Shown: positions 7,038-13,444 of the stretch, piece after piece
Numbering within the stretch: position 1 is the stretch's first letter
Layout of the letters: each line of letters begins with the position of its first letter
NCBI GenBank assembly: GCA_900765705.1
Contig: CAAFSR010000429.1
Coordinates: 1 to 18,121 of the forward strand
DNA: 18,121 nucleotides
DNA from: an uncultured Faecalibacterium sp.
GTDB lineage: Bacteria > Bacillota > Clostridia > Oscillospirales > Ruminococcaceae
Direction: 5' to 3'
Program-made: the position numbers and the translations under genes
Notes under the pieces: generated by a model
What the model was told of the DNA's origin: nothing
Database searches by the model: none
The model's input: only the letters and a program-made list of their open reading frames with translations

Positions 7038-7697
7038 TTACCACAGGCGGATGACCTTGATCACGCCCTCGGCTTTATCGCGGGCCAGCTCCAGATGGTG
7101 CTGCAGCGCCATGGCCGCGCCGTCCCAGTCATCGGACAAGGCAGCGTGCAGGATCTGCAGGTGCTCCTCACAGGTCTGCTCCTGATTGATCATGCTCACC
7201 TTGCCGGTCATGATGCGGAAACGGGTGTTCAGGCCGGTGATACGGTCGTAGGCGGAGCGCAGATACTTGTTGGGCAGGGTGCTCATCAGCAGCTCGTGGA
7301 AGGTATCGTCGGACTCACAGAAGTCCTCGATGCGCTCGCTGTGGTGCATCAGCTCGGCGTATGCCTCCAGCTGCTCGCGGGGGATGGCACTGCCGTAAGT
7401 ACGCAGGGCGTAGGGCTCCACCAGCAGACGCATCTCAAACATGCTGTGCACGTCCTCTTCGGTGATGCCGGAGACCATCAGGCCCTTTTTGGGCAGAATG
7501 GTGATCAGCCCCTCCTGCTCCAGACGCCCCAGCGCATCCCGCATGGGGGTGCGGCTGATGTTGCCCATCTCGGCGCAGAGCTTCTGCTCGTTCAAAAACT
7601 CGTTGGGGCGGTACTCGCAGTTCAGGATCTTGGTCTTGAGGTACTGGTACGCCTGCAGCTTCAGGCTGAGCTTTGCCTGTGCTTCCTGCTCTTTCAT
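7038..7697 (-). CDS. GntR-family transcriptional regulator, FCD type
   Basis: A 219-residue regulator. The N-terminal winged helix (about residues 10-78) includes AYQYLKTKIL, then NISRTPMRDALGRLEQEGLI, the recognition-helix block of GntR proteins. The C-terminal FCD effector domain (about 85-215) keeps the probable metal site: D131 and H134 in DTFHELL, H179 in CEEHLQIL, and H201 in LQHHLE. FCD regulators usually sense small carboxylates or sugar acids; the ligand here is unknown. I prefer ATG 7697, nine bases after AGGAG; a GTG six bases further upstream sits almost on the ribosome site. It stands alone, convergent with the HAD gene and divergent from the Fur gene, so its target is not obvious. 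Paired direct repeats in its own leader may be its operator. Confidence 0.88.
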   Translation of the reverse strand: MKEQEAQAKLSLKLQAYQYLKTKILNCEYRPNEFLNEQKLCAEMGNISRTPMRDALGRLEQEGLITILPKKGLMVSGITEEDVHSMFEMRLLVEPYALRTYGSAIPREQLEAYAELMHHSERIEDFCESDDTFHELLMSTLPNKYLRSAYDRITGLNTRFRIMTGKVSMINQEQTCEEHLQILHAALSDDWDGAAMALQHHLELARDKAEGVIKVIRLW

Positions 7698-8065
7698 AAG
7701 CACACTCTCCTATTCTTCAGTTTCTTCCCAAAACGTTCCAAAAACGTCCGGACCGGCAGCGCAAACCCACCGCTGCCGGTTTCTTCTTCATGTTCAGCCA
7801 GCTTGTATCCCGGCTGCAATCCAACCACTTTATCTAGTATATTATTTCACATTAGGGCATTTTTTACAAGACTTTTTGCATAACTTTGGCGTGTTTTCCG
7901 TTTTATACAAAGATTACGCCCGGATTTTGCTACTTTTTACAATGTTTTTTGTGCTTGTCGCTAAACAGACGGACTTTTCGCCCGCTTCTTTTGCATCCAA
8001 GCGCAAACTGTGCTACAATAGGGCTGAAAAACAACACATCTACACCGGAAAGGATCGTATCTCTC
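7698..8065. promoter_or_regulatory. Intergenic region between the GntR and Fur genes
   Basis: This stretch of 368 bases holds no gene I can support. Near the GntR start are two direct repeats, CCAAAACGT (7728-7736) and CCAAAAACGT (7738-7747). A 10-bp hairpin joins ACCGGCAGCG (7752-7761) to CGCTGCCGGT (7771-7780). A possible GntR promoter on the minus strand combines TTGTAA (7864-7869) with TAATAT (7839-7844) at a loose 19-base spacing. The middle part, about 7850-7980, is AT-rich without clear structure. The Fur promoter lies at the right end. Confidence 0.5.
7991..8019 (+). promoter_or_regulatory. Promoter of the Fur-family gene
   Basis: TTGCAT (7991-7996) and TACAAT (8014-8019) are 17 bases apart, and TG at 8011-8012 makes an extended -10. 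A weak dyad TTTGC-N8-GCAAA (7990-8007) overlaps the -35 and could be an operator, though it does not match the usual Fur or Zur box. Confidence 0.7.
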
Positions 8066-8551
8066 ATGGCACGAAGCGATGGCTACAACACCCGCACCCG
8101 GCAGCTCATCTTAGATTACCTTATCAACAACCGCCAGCACGCGGTAAGCGCCTCCAACATTCTGGAGCATCTGGAGGCGCAGGGCGCAAGCCCCAACCCC
8201 ACCACCGTGTACCGCTATCTGGACAAGCTTGCCGGGGAGCAGCGCATCATGAAATATGTGGCCGACAAAGGCGAGCGGGCGGTGTTCCAGTATGTGGACG
8301 AGGGCCGCCACTGCCGGGAGCACCTGCACCTGAAGTGCGTGCAGTGCGGGCGCATCTATCATCTGGACTGCCATTTTATGGATGAGGTGCGCGCCCACCT
8401 GATGGCGGAGCACGGCTTTACCCTGCAGTGCGAGGGCAGCGTGCTGTACGGGCTGTGCCGTCATTGCGCGCAGCAGGATGCACCGTCCGCAGCAGAAAAA
8501 CAGCCCGCAAAAAAATGCGCCTGCTGTGTTGACACGGACAAAAACCAGTGA
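8066..8551 (+). CDS. Fur-family metal-responsive regulator (Fur/Zur/PerR group)
   Basis: A 161-residue transcription factor. The winged-helix DNA-binding half (about residues 8-78) contains SASNILEHLEAQGASPNPTTVYRYLDKLA, diagnostic of the Fur family. The dimerisation half carries the structural zinc site C91-x2-C94 with C131-x2-C134. A probable sensory site includes H82, C83, H86 and H88 with C102 and H103. A Cys in the sensory site is reminiscent of Zur (zinc) rather than iron-sensing Fur, but I cannot decide. The C-terminus is extended with a Lys-rich stretch and a CACC motif (151-154). The start is ATG 8066 with AAAGGA upstream; an earlier in-frame ATG at 7886 lies before the promoter. The promoter of the next transcript overlaps the end of this gene. 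Confidence 0.88.
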   Translation: MARSDGYNTRTRQLILDYLINNRQHAVSASNILEHLEAQGASPNPTTVYRYLDKLAGEQRIMKYVADKGERAVFQYVDEGRHCREHLHLKCVQCGRIYHLDCHFMDEVRAHLMAEHGFTLQCEGSVLYGLCRHCAQQDAPSAAEKQPAKKCACCVDTDKNQ

Positions 8552-8557
8552 TACAAT
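8529..8557 (+). promoter_or_regulatory. Promoter of the Asn T-box / asnB transcript
   Basis: A perfect -35 TTGACA (8529-8534) and TACAAT (8552-8557) are 17 bases apart, with TG at 8549-8550 as an extended -10. The -35 lies inside the last codons of the Fur-family gene and its stop codon falls in the spacer. Confidence 0.8.
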
Positions 8558-8562
8558 GCAAC

Positions 8563-8857
8563 CAATAAAAGCGTTGACCGGGAAAAGTAAGGCCTCAGCC
8601 TTTTCTTGCAGAGAGCGCGGGACGGTGGAAGCCGCGCAGAAAACGAAGCCCGAAGAACACCCGTGAGCCGCTCCTTGAACCTGCGTGTGCAGCAGTAGGG
8701 GCAGACGTGCGCCGCTCGTTATCGCGGCAGTGCTTTCAACGGGGAGAGCGCACAAAAGTGACCGGCGTATTGCGTATGCCGGTAATTTAGGTGGCACCAC
8801 GGATACGGCAGCATATTCGTCCTAGAAACGGATGAATGTGCTGCCGTATTTTTATTT
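8563..8857 (+). promoter_or_regulatory. T-box riboswitch leader, tRNA-Asn specific, with terminator
   Basis: Canonical T-box elements occur in order: AGTA (8586-8589) in the 5' side of the specifier loop, AGAGAGCGCGG with GGTG (about 8611-8626) for the stem I apex, and the specifier in GAAGAACACCC. The codon is AAC (8656-8658), Asn, followed by the usual A. The T-box is TAGGTGGCACCACGG (8788-8802). Its TGGC (8792-8795) calls for a G discriminator, as tRNA-Asn has. TAGG and ACG can pair with CGTCCTA (8819-8825) as antiterminator. The competing terminator is a 20-bp stem (8803-8822 with 8830-8849) followed by TTTTTATTT. Asparagine starvation should leave tRNA-Asn uncharged and allow transcription of the asparagine synthetase that follows. 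Confidence 0.93.
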
Positions 8858-8872
8858 AGAGGGGTAAGAAAT

Positions 8873-10459
8873 ATGTGTTGTGTCATGGGTTATACGGGGC
8901 ACGATTTGAGTGCCGAAAAATTCCGGGAATACCTGCTGCGCACCGTGGACCGCGGGCCGGACGACCAGCGGGTGGTGGAGGGGCCCTACGGCCTGATGGG
9001 CTTTGGGCGGCTTGCCATCATGGGGCTTACCCCGGAGGGGATGCAGCCCTTTTACCGGGGCGCCGACTGTGTGGTGTGCAACGGCGAATTGTACGGTTTC
9101 CGGTTTGAAAAAGAGATCTTAAAGCGCCGGGGGTACAAATTCAGATCCGACTGCGACTGCGAGATCCTGCTGCCGCTGTACTACGAGTACGGGCTGGATA
9201 TGTTCCGCCACATGGACGCGGAGTTTGCGCTTATCCTGTACGATTCCCGCAAGGACAGGCTGATCGCCGCGCGCGACCCCATCGGCATCCGGCCGCTGTT
9301 CTACGGCTACTCCAAGTCCAGCCACAAGATCGCCTTTGCCTCCGAGCTGCGCAACCTCATCGGCTGGTGCGACGATATCCGTCCCTTCCCCATCGGCAGC
9401 TACTACTGTGACGGCCGTTTTGTGCGCTACGAGGACATTGCGGACGTGCCCGCCCCCATGCAGGACGACATGCCCACCATCCTGCAGAACATCCGCGAAA
9501 AGCTCATCGCCGGGGTGGAAAAGCGGCTGGACGCGGATGCGCCCGTGGGCTTTCTGCTCTCCGGCGGGTTGGATTCCTCGCTGGTGTGCTCCATTGCCGC
9601 CAAAAAGCTGGCCAAACCCATCCGCACCTTTGCCATCGGCATGGACACGGATGCCATCGACCTGAAATACGCCCGGCAGACCGCAGAGTATCTGGGCAGC
9701 GAGCACCACGAGATCATCATCAACCGCGAGATGGTGCTCAGCAGCTTAGAGGAGGTCATCCGGCTGCTGGGCACATGGGATATCACCACCATCCGCGCCA
9801 GCATGGGCATGTACCTGCTGTGCAAGGCCATTCACGCGCAGACCGATGTGCGGGTGCTGCTGACCGGCGAGATCTCGGACGAGCTGTTCGGCTACAAATA
9901 CACTGACTACGCCCCCACCGCCGACGCCTTCCAGCAGGAGAGCCAGAAGCGCATCCGGGAGCTGTATATGTACGATGTGCTGCGGGCAGACCGCTGCATC
10001 TCCTCCAACAGCATCGAGGCGCGGGTGCCCTTTGGCGATCTGGATTTTGTGCGCTACGTCATGGCCATTGACCCGGAAAAGAAACTGAACCGCTATGGCA
10101 AGGGCAAGTACCTGCTGCGCAAGGCCTTTGAGGGTGACTGGCTGCCGCCGGAGATCCTGTGGCGGGAAAAGGCCGCTTTCTCGGACGCTGTGGGCCACAG
10201 CATGGTGGACGACATCAAGGAATACGCCGAGAGCCTGTACACCGACGAGGAGTTCCAGATGCGGCGGGCAAACTACTCGGCCCATTGTATGCCTTTTACC
10301 AAGGAGAGCCTGCTGTACCGGGAGATCTTTGAAAAATATTACTACGACCAGAGCCGCACCATCGTGGGCTTCTGGATGCCCAACAAGGCATGGCCGGGCT
10401 GCAATGTCAACGACCCCTCTGCCCGCGTGCTGGCAAACTATGGTGCCTCCGGGGTATAA
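8873..10459 (+). CDS. asnB: Asparagine synthetase, glutamine-hydrolysing
   Basis: A 528-residue cytoplasmic enzyme converting aspartate, glutamine and ATP to asparagine, glutamate, AMP and pyrophosphate. The N-terminal class II glutaminase domain (2 to about 190) begins with Cys2, the nucleophile exposed after Met removal. It keeps R46 in GFGRLAI, RGPDD (27-31) and the NGE motif (70-72). The synthetase domain has the pyrophosphate loop SGGLDSS (230-236) and the TGEISDELFGY segment equivalent to the usual GExSDE motif. The length fits the AsnB family. The start ATG 8873 follows GAGGGG by about eight bases and directly follows the Asn T-box terminator. The Asn specifier codon in that leader independently supports this product. 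The gene is transcribed alone and ends at a hairpin terminator. Confidence 0.94.
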   Translation: MCCVMGYTGHDLSAEKFREYLLRTVDRGPDDQRVVEGPYGLMGFGRLAIMGLTPEGMQPFYRGADCVVCNGELYGFRFEKEILKRRGYKFRSDCDCEILLPLYYEYGLDMFRHMDAEFALILYDSRKDRLIAARDPIGIRPLFYGYSKSSHKIAFASELRNLIGWCDDIRPFPIGSYYCDGRFVRYEDIADVPAPMQDDMPTILQNIREKLIAGVEKRLDADAPVGFLLSGGLDSSLVCSIAAKKLAKPIRTFAIGMDTDAIDLKYARQTAEYLGSEHHEIIINREMVLSSLEEVIRLLGTWDITTIRASMGMYLLCKAIHAQTDVRVLLTGEISDELFGYKYTDYAPTADAFQQESQKRIRELYMYDVLRADRCISSNSIEARVPFGDLDFVRYVMAIDPEKKLNRYGKGKYLLRKAFEGDWLPPEILWREKAAFSDAVGHSMVDDIKEYAESLYTDEEFQMRRANYSAHCMPFTKESLLYREIFEKYYYDQSRTIVGFWMPNKAWPGCNVNDPSARVLANYGASGV

Positions 10460-10471
10460 AGATTCAAAAAC

Positions 10472-10503
10472 AAAAGACCTCCGGCGGCAGCCGGAGGTCT
10501 TTT
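10472..10503. terminator. Bidirectional terminator between asnB and the TetR gene
   Basis: A 14-bp perfect stem (10472-10485 with 10490-10503) closes a GGCA loop. It has A-rich and T-rich flanks on both strands, between two convergent genes. Confidence 0.9.
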
Positions 10504-10507
10504 TCTC

Positions 10508-11059
10508 TTACATTCTTATCCGCTGGGCGGCGTGGGCAATGGAGGCAAGCAGAGCCACAAGGCGCTTTTCGTCCATCTGGCCGCAGTAGGTGGTAAAGGT
10601 GTAGTAGCACCCCTGCACGCAGAAGGAAAGCACCACCTTGCGCACTACGTCGGTCTCAAAGGTGGGGTCGGTCTGGGCGATACATTGGCACATGGCCTGC
10701 TCCACCCGGTTGATGAACAGCCCCTGCCGCGAGCCGGAGAACAACACGCCGATCTCGGCCTGATGCGCGGTGAAGGCGCGGAACATCTCCCGCGTCAGCC
10801 ACTCGGTGCGCTCGCTCACATCGCTGGCGGTCAGGCGGGGCAGGCTTTCCACCACCGCGTGCACCATCTCGTCTTCCATGGCGTTGGCCAGCGCATAGAT
10901 ATCCTGATAATGGGCGTAGAATGTGGATTTATTGATGCAGGCGCGGTCGCACAGCTCCTTGACACGGATCTTCTCCACCGGTTTTTCGGTGCGCAGCTCC
11001 ATAAAGGCTTCTTTGATGGCGCGCTCGGTCTTTTCGATGCGGATATCCAGAAAACCCAC
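10508..11059 (-). CDS. TetR/AcrR-family transcriptional regulator
   Basis: A 183-residue regulator. Its first 50 residues read IRIEKTERAIKEAFMELRTE, then KIRVKELCDRACINKSTFYAHYQD, the classic TetR helix-turn-helix with its aromatic end. The rest is a helical ligand and dimer domain with no recognisable ligand signature; the C-terminal half resembles the short TetR proteins common in Clostridia. The start is a GTG at 11059, because no ATG exists upstream in frame before the NiaR gene. The ribosome site is weak (AAAAGAG abuts the start), so the exact start is uncertain. It follows the NiaR-like gene by about 96 bases on the same strand. A 15-bp palindrome in that gap could be its operator. No obvious target gene is adjacent. 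Confidence 0.85.
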   Translation of the reverse strand: MGFLDIRIEKTERAIKEAFMELRTEKPVEKIRVKELCDRACINKSTFYAHYQDIYALANAMEDEMVHAVVESLPRLTASDVSERTEWLTREMFRAFTAHQAEIGVLFSGSRQGLFINRVEQAMCQCIAQTDPTFETDVVRKVVLSFCVQGCYYTFTTYCGQMDEKRLVALLASIAHAAQRIRM

Positions 11060-11129
11060 CTCTTTTGCTTTTTTGTTGATTTTCCAACGTTTTTCCGGTT
11101 TTGCGGATAGACAAGCCCCGCAGCCCTTT

Positions 11130-11144
11130 TTATACTGGGTATAA
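11130..11144. promoter_or_regulatory. Palindrome upstream of the TetR gene (candidate operator)
   Basis: TTATAC (11130-11135) and GTATAA (11139-11144) form a perfect inverted repeat around TGG. It covers possible minus-strand -10 hexamers such as TATAAA (complement of 11129-11134). It lies about 70 bases upstream of the TetR start, where an autoregulatory site would be expected. Confidence 0.4.
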
Positions 11145-11155
11145 GCGCTGCAGCG

Positions 11156-11674
11156 TTACTCCTTGCGGTACAAAAGCCCCTGCTGCTCCAAAGCAGCGCG
11201 GATGCGGGCAAAGGTGTCCTTATCCGGGCAGCGCAGGGTGTGCAGGTGCACGCCGCCGGTCATGCGGCTCAGCAGGCTTTCGGGCGCATCGGCCGCCTGA
11301 CGGATAAAGTTGTCTACATCGTACCGGTTGCACAGGTTCAGCGTGGCGCGGATCTCGCCGTAGAGGCTGTTTTCCACCGCCACATCCACCACAGTGCCGC
11401 CCTGATCCACCACGGTGTACAGCTCCCGGCGCATCTCCTCCTGCGTGCGGTGCACACAGGCCAGAATGCCGGTATAACCCTTTTCCGCCGGGTGCAGCTG
11501 GTAGCCCCGGGGGGTGGCATCGATCTGCGCCCCGCCGGCGCGCAGCAGCGCCACATCCCCTACCACGATCTGCCGCGACACCCCAAGCTCTGCGGCCAGT
11601 ACACTGGCGCTCAGGGGTGCTCCGGCGCTGTTCAGCCGGGTCAGGATGCGTTCTCTGCGCTGTGCTGCATTCAT
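11156..11674 (-). CDS. niaR: NiaR-like transcriptional repressor (HTH plus 3H domain)
   Basis: A 172-residue protein. The N-terminal HTH_11 winged helix (about 5-60) contains LSASVLAAELGVSRQIVVGDVALLRAGG split over two helices. The C-terminal 3H domain (about 70-170) has the conserved His residues H75, H143 and H145, with E84 a likely fourth metal ligand. NiaR proteins repress NAD-precursor uptake and synthesis genes when nicotinic acid is present. The family match is good, but no NAD or niacin gene lies in the window, so the regulon must be elsewhere. The start is ATG 11674; the purine-rich site GGAAAGGAA lies about a dozen bases upstream, rather far. It has its own promoter and is followed on the same strand by the TetR gene. 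Confidence 0.88.
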   Translation of the reverse strand: MNAAQRRERILTRLNSAGAPLSASVLAAELGVSRQIVVGDVALLRAGGAQIDATPRGYQLHPAEKGYTGILACVHRTQEEMRRELYTVVDQGGTVVDVAVENSLYGEIRATLNLCNRYDVDNFIRQAADAPESLLSRMTGGVHLHTLRCPDKDTFARIRAALEQQGLLYRKE

Positions 11675-11717
11675 AGGGGGTCAGGCTTCCTTTCCGTAAA
11701 ACAACTATTCTGCTCTT

Positions 11718-11746
11718 ATTGTAGCAAAACGCGGCAAAATGTGCAA
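11718..11746 (-). promoter_or_regulatory. Promoter of the NiaR-like gene
   Basis: On the minus strand TTGCAC (11741-11746) and TACAAT (11718-11723) are exactly 17 bases apart, with TGC before the -10 as an extended -10. It lies between the amylase terminator region and the NiaR start. Confidence 0.75.
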
Positions 11747-11778
11747 GATTATTCCAGCCGCAGCTTTCTGAACAAAGG

Positions 11779-11798
11779 TTTCCCCCGGAAGGGGGAAA
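11779..11798 (-). terminator. Hairpin downstream of the amylase gene
   Basis: TTTCCCCC (11779-11786) pairs with GGGGGAAA (11791-11798) around a four-base loop. It lies about 50 bases past the amylase stop. Only a short T stretch follows on the minus strand, so it is a weak terminator or a message-stabilising hairpin. Confidence 0.5.
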
Positions 11799-11850
11799 TC
11801 CATCCCCAAAAGGGAAAGCTTTTGCTCCGGGTCAGGCTTCAAGCGTCGAC

Positions 11851-13206
11851 TTATTCCACCCGCAGCAGGGTGGCATAGTTGGCGGGCAGCTGCACCTTCA
11901 TGCGGCCCCACTCGGTGGTAACGTCCACCGGCTGTGCGCCCACGGTGTCGGTCAGAAGGTCGGTCACCTTTGCCGCCTCCACCGGCAGCGGGAACTCCAG
12001 CTGCGCGGGGGTATCGCCGTTGTTCAGCACGGCTACCACGGCCTTGCCGTCCAGCACACGGGCAAAGGCGTAGCACTGGGTGGTGAGCTGCAGCTCTTTT
12101 GCCTCGCCATAGGTCATTTCCGGCAATTCAGCCTTGCATTTCCCCAGAACTTTGTATACACTGGTAACAGGATTTGTGTGTTCTGCATCGGCGTAGTCGT
12201 CAAGCTCCAGACAGGGGCGCAGCGGCCAGTCGCTGCCCCACTCCTTTTTGCCTTCGATACCGAACTCCGAACCATAGTAGATGGACGGGATGCCCCACAG
12301 GCTGTACACCAGAATGGCAATGTGCCGGATGTGCTCCCGGTTGCGCAGCTTGTTGGGCAGGCGCTCCACGTCGTGGTTATCCGAGAAGAGGTACAGCCGG
12401 GTGTCATGGCACAGCCCCTGCAGCCGGCGCATGGTATGGGCAATTTCAAAGTAATTATGGTCGTTGTGGCCGCTCCACAGGCCCTTGTGCAGCTCGTAGT
12501 TGGTGACGGAGTGCAGCATTTCCGGGTTTGCCCAGCGGCTGTAATCCCCGTGGATGACCTCTCCCATCAGCCAGAACTCCGGCTTTACCTCGTTTGCCAG
12601 ACGGCGCAGCCCGCGCATGAAATCAAAATCCAGCACGTCGGCTGCGTCCAGACGGATGCCGTCGATGTCGAACTGCTCCACCCAGAAGCGGATGGTATCA
12701 AAGTGGTACTGCTGCACCTCCGGGTTGCGCTGGTTCAGCTTGACCAGCAGGTTGTAGCCGCCCCAGTTGCCGTAGCTGAAGCCGTCGTTATACTCGTTGT
12801 TGCCCCAGAAGTTCACATCGCAGAACCAGTCCTTATACCGGGCGTTCTCGCGGTTCGACTTCAGGTCCTGAAACGCGAAGAAATCGCGGCCTACGTGGTT
12901 GAACACGCCGTCCACGATGACCCGCTGCCCGCGGGCGTGGCAGGCTGCCACAAAAGCCTTGAACTCCTCGTTGGTGCCAAGGCGGCGGTCCACCAGACGG
13001 TAGTCGATGGTATCGTAGCCGTGGGAGCCGCTCTCGAACAGCGGGCCGATGTAGATAGCCGTGCAGCCAAGTGCTGCCGCATGGGTTGCCCATGCCTCCA
13101 GCTTTGCAAAAGCGCCCGGGGTGGGCCGGCCATCGTTTTCGTGCGCACAGCCGCACAGCCCCAGCGGATAAATGTGATAAAATACTGCTTCGTCATACCA
13201 AGCCAT
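11851..13206 (-). CDS. Cytoplasmic alpha-amylase family glycosidase (GH13)
   Basis: A 451-residue enzyme without signal peptide, so intracellular. The TIM barrel starts at once with AVFYHIYPLG. GH13 region I is DGVFNH (99-104), region II GIRLDAAD with nucleophile D187, region III MGEVIHGD with acid/base E216, and region IV SDNHD with D279. All catalytic residues are present. A small C-terminal beta domain follows from about residue 375. Short signal-less GH13 enzymes of this type cut maltodextrins or glycogen-derived oligosaccharides; exact specificity (alpha-amylase, maltogenic or cyclodextrinase) is open. Of two close start codons I prefer ATG 13206, nine bases from GGGAG; the ATG at 13212 is too close to it. 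It is divergent from glgB and shares its regulatory region, consistent with a joint role in storage-glucan turnover. Confidence 0.9.
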   Translation of the reverse strand: MAWYDEAVFYHIYPLGLCGCAHENDGRPTPGAFAKLEAWATHAAALGCTAIYIGPLFESGSHGYDTIDYRLVDRRLGTNEEFKAFVAACHARGQRVIVDGVFNHVGRDFFAFQDLKSNRENARYKDWFCDVNFWGNNEYNDGFSYGNWGGYNLLVKLNQRNPEVQQYHFDTIRFWVEQFDIDGIRLDAADVLDFDFMRGLRRLANEVKPEFWLMGEVIHGDYSRWANPEMLHSVTNYELHKGLWSGHNDHNYFEIAHTMRRLQGLCHDTRLYLFSDNHDVERLPNKLRNREHIRHIAILVYSLWGIPSIYYGSEFGIEGKKEWGSDWPLRPCLELDDYADAEHTNPVTSVYKVLGKCKAELPEMTYGEAKELQLTTQCYAFARVLDGKAVVAVLNNGDTPAQLEFPLPVEAAKVTDLLTDTVGAQPVDVTTEWGRMKVQLPANYATLLRVE

Positions 13207-13444
13207 GATCATTCGCTCCCGTTCTATTGCTATAAAAAAGTTGCACCGCTTGCACGGCGGTAGCAACAGTATACCACAGCATTTGGCAAATATGTGAAAA
13301 TTTGCCTATTTTTGTCAAGATTTGCTAAGAATATCGGCTACCATGCCGGTAAAGAACCGTTTTTCTTGGATAGTTTGCCCAAATCTGCTTTGGAACAACC
13401 GGCGCACGCCGCCGGTCAACATAGAGAAGTAAGGAGATCTTTGC
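13207..13444. promoter_or_regulatory. Shared amylase/glgB regulatory region with inverted repeat
   Basis: The central dyad GGCAAAT (13285-13291), eight bases, ATTTGCC (13300-13306) is perfect. On the minus strand TTGACA (13313-13318) and CATATT (13289-13294) at 18-base spacing would make an amylase promoter. A second possible -10, TATACT, lies at 13268-13273. On the plus strand TTGGCA (13283-13288) and TATTTT (13307-13312), also 18 apart, could drive glgB. Both promoters overlap the dyad, so one repressor could close both. The glgB leader further contains the stem ACCGGCG/CGCCGGT near 13398-13416, and AAGGAG just before the start. The promoter calls are moderate; the dyad is certain as sequence. 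Confidence 0.55.

Noticed and set aside
7990..8007. Dyad TTTGC-N8-GCAAA over the Fur promoter as a Fur or Zur box
   Set aside because: The arms are only five bases and do not match known Fur, Zur or PerR consensus sites; kept only as a weak note in the promoter entry.
12178..13263. A 361-codon plus-strand frame opposite the amylase gene
   Set aside because: The opposite strand encodes all four GH13 motifs in order, so this is a shadow frame.
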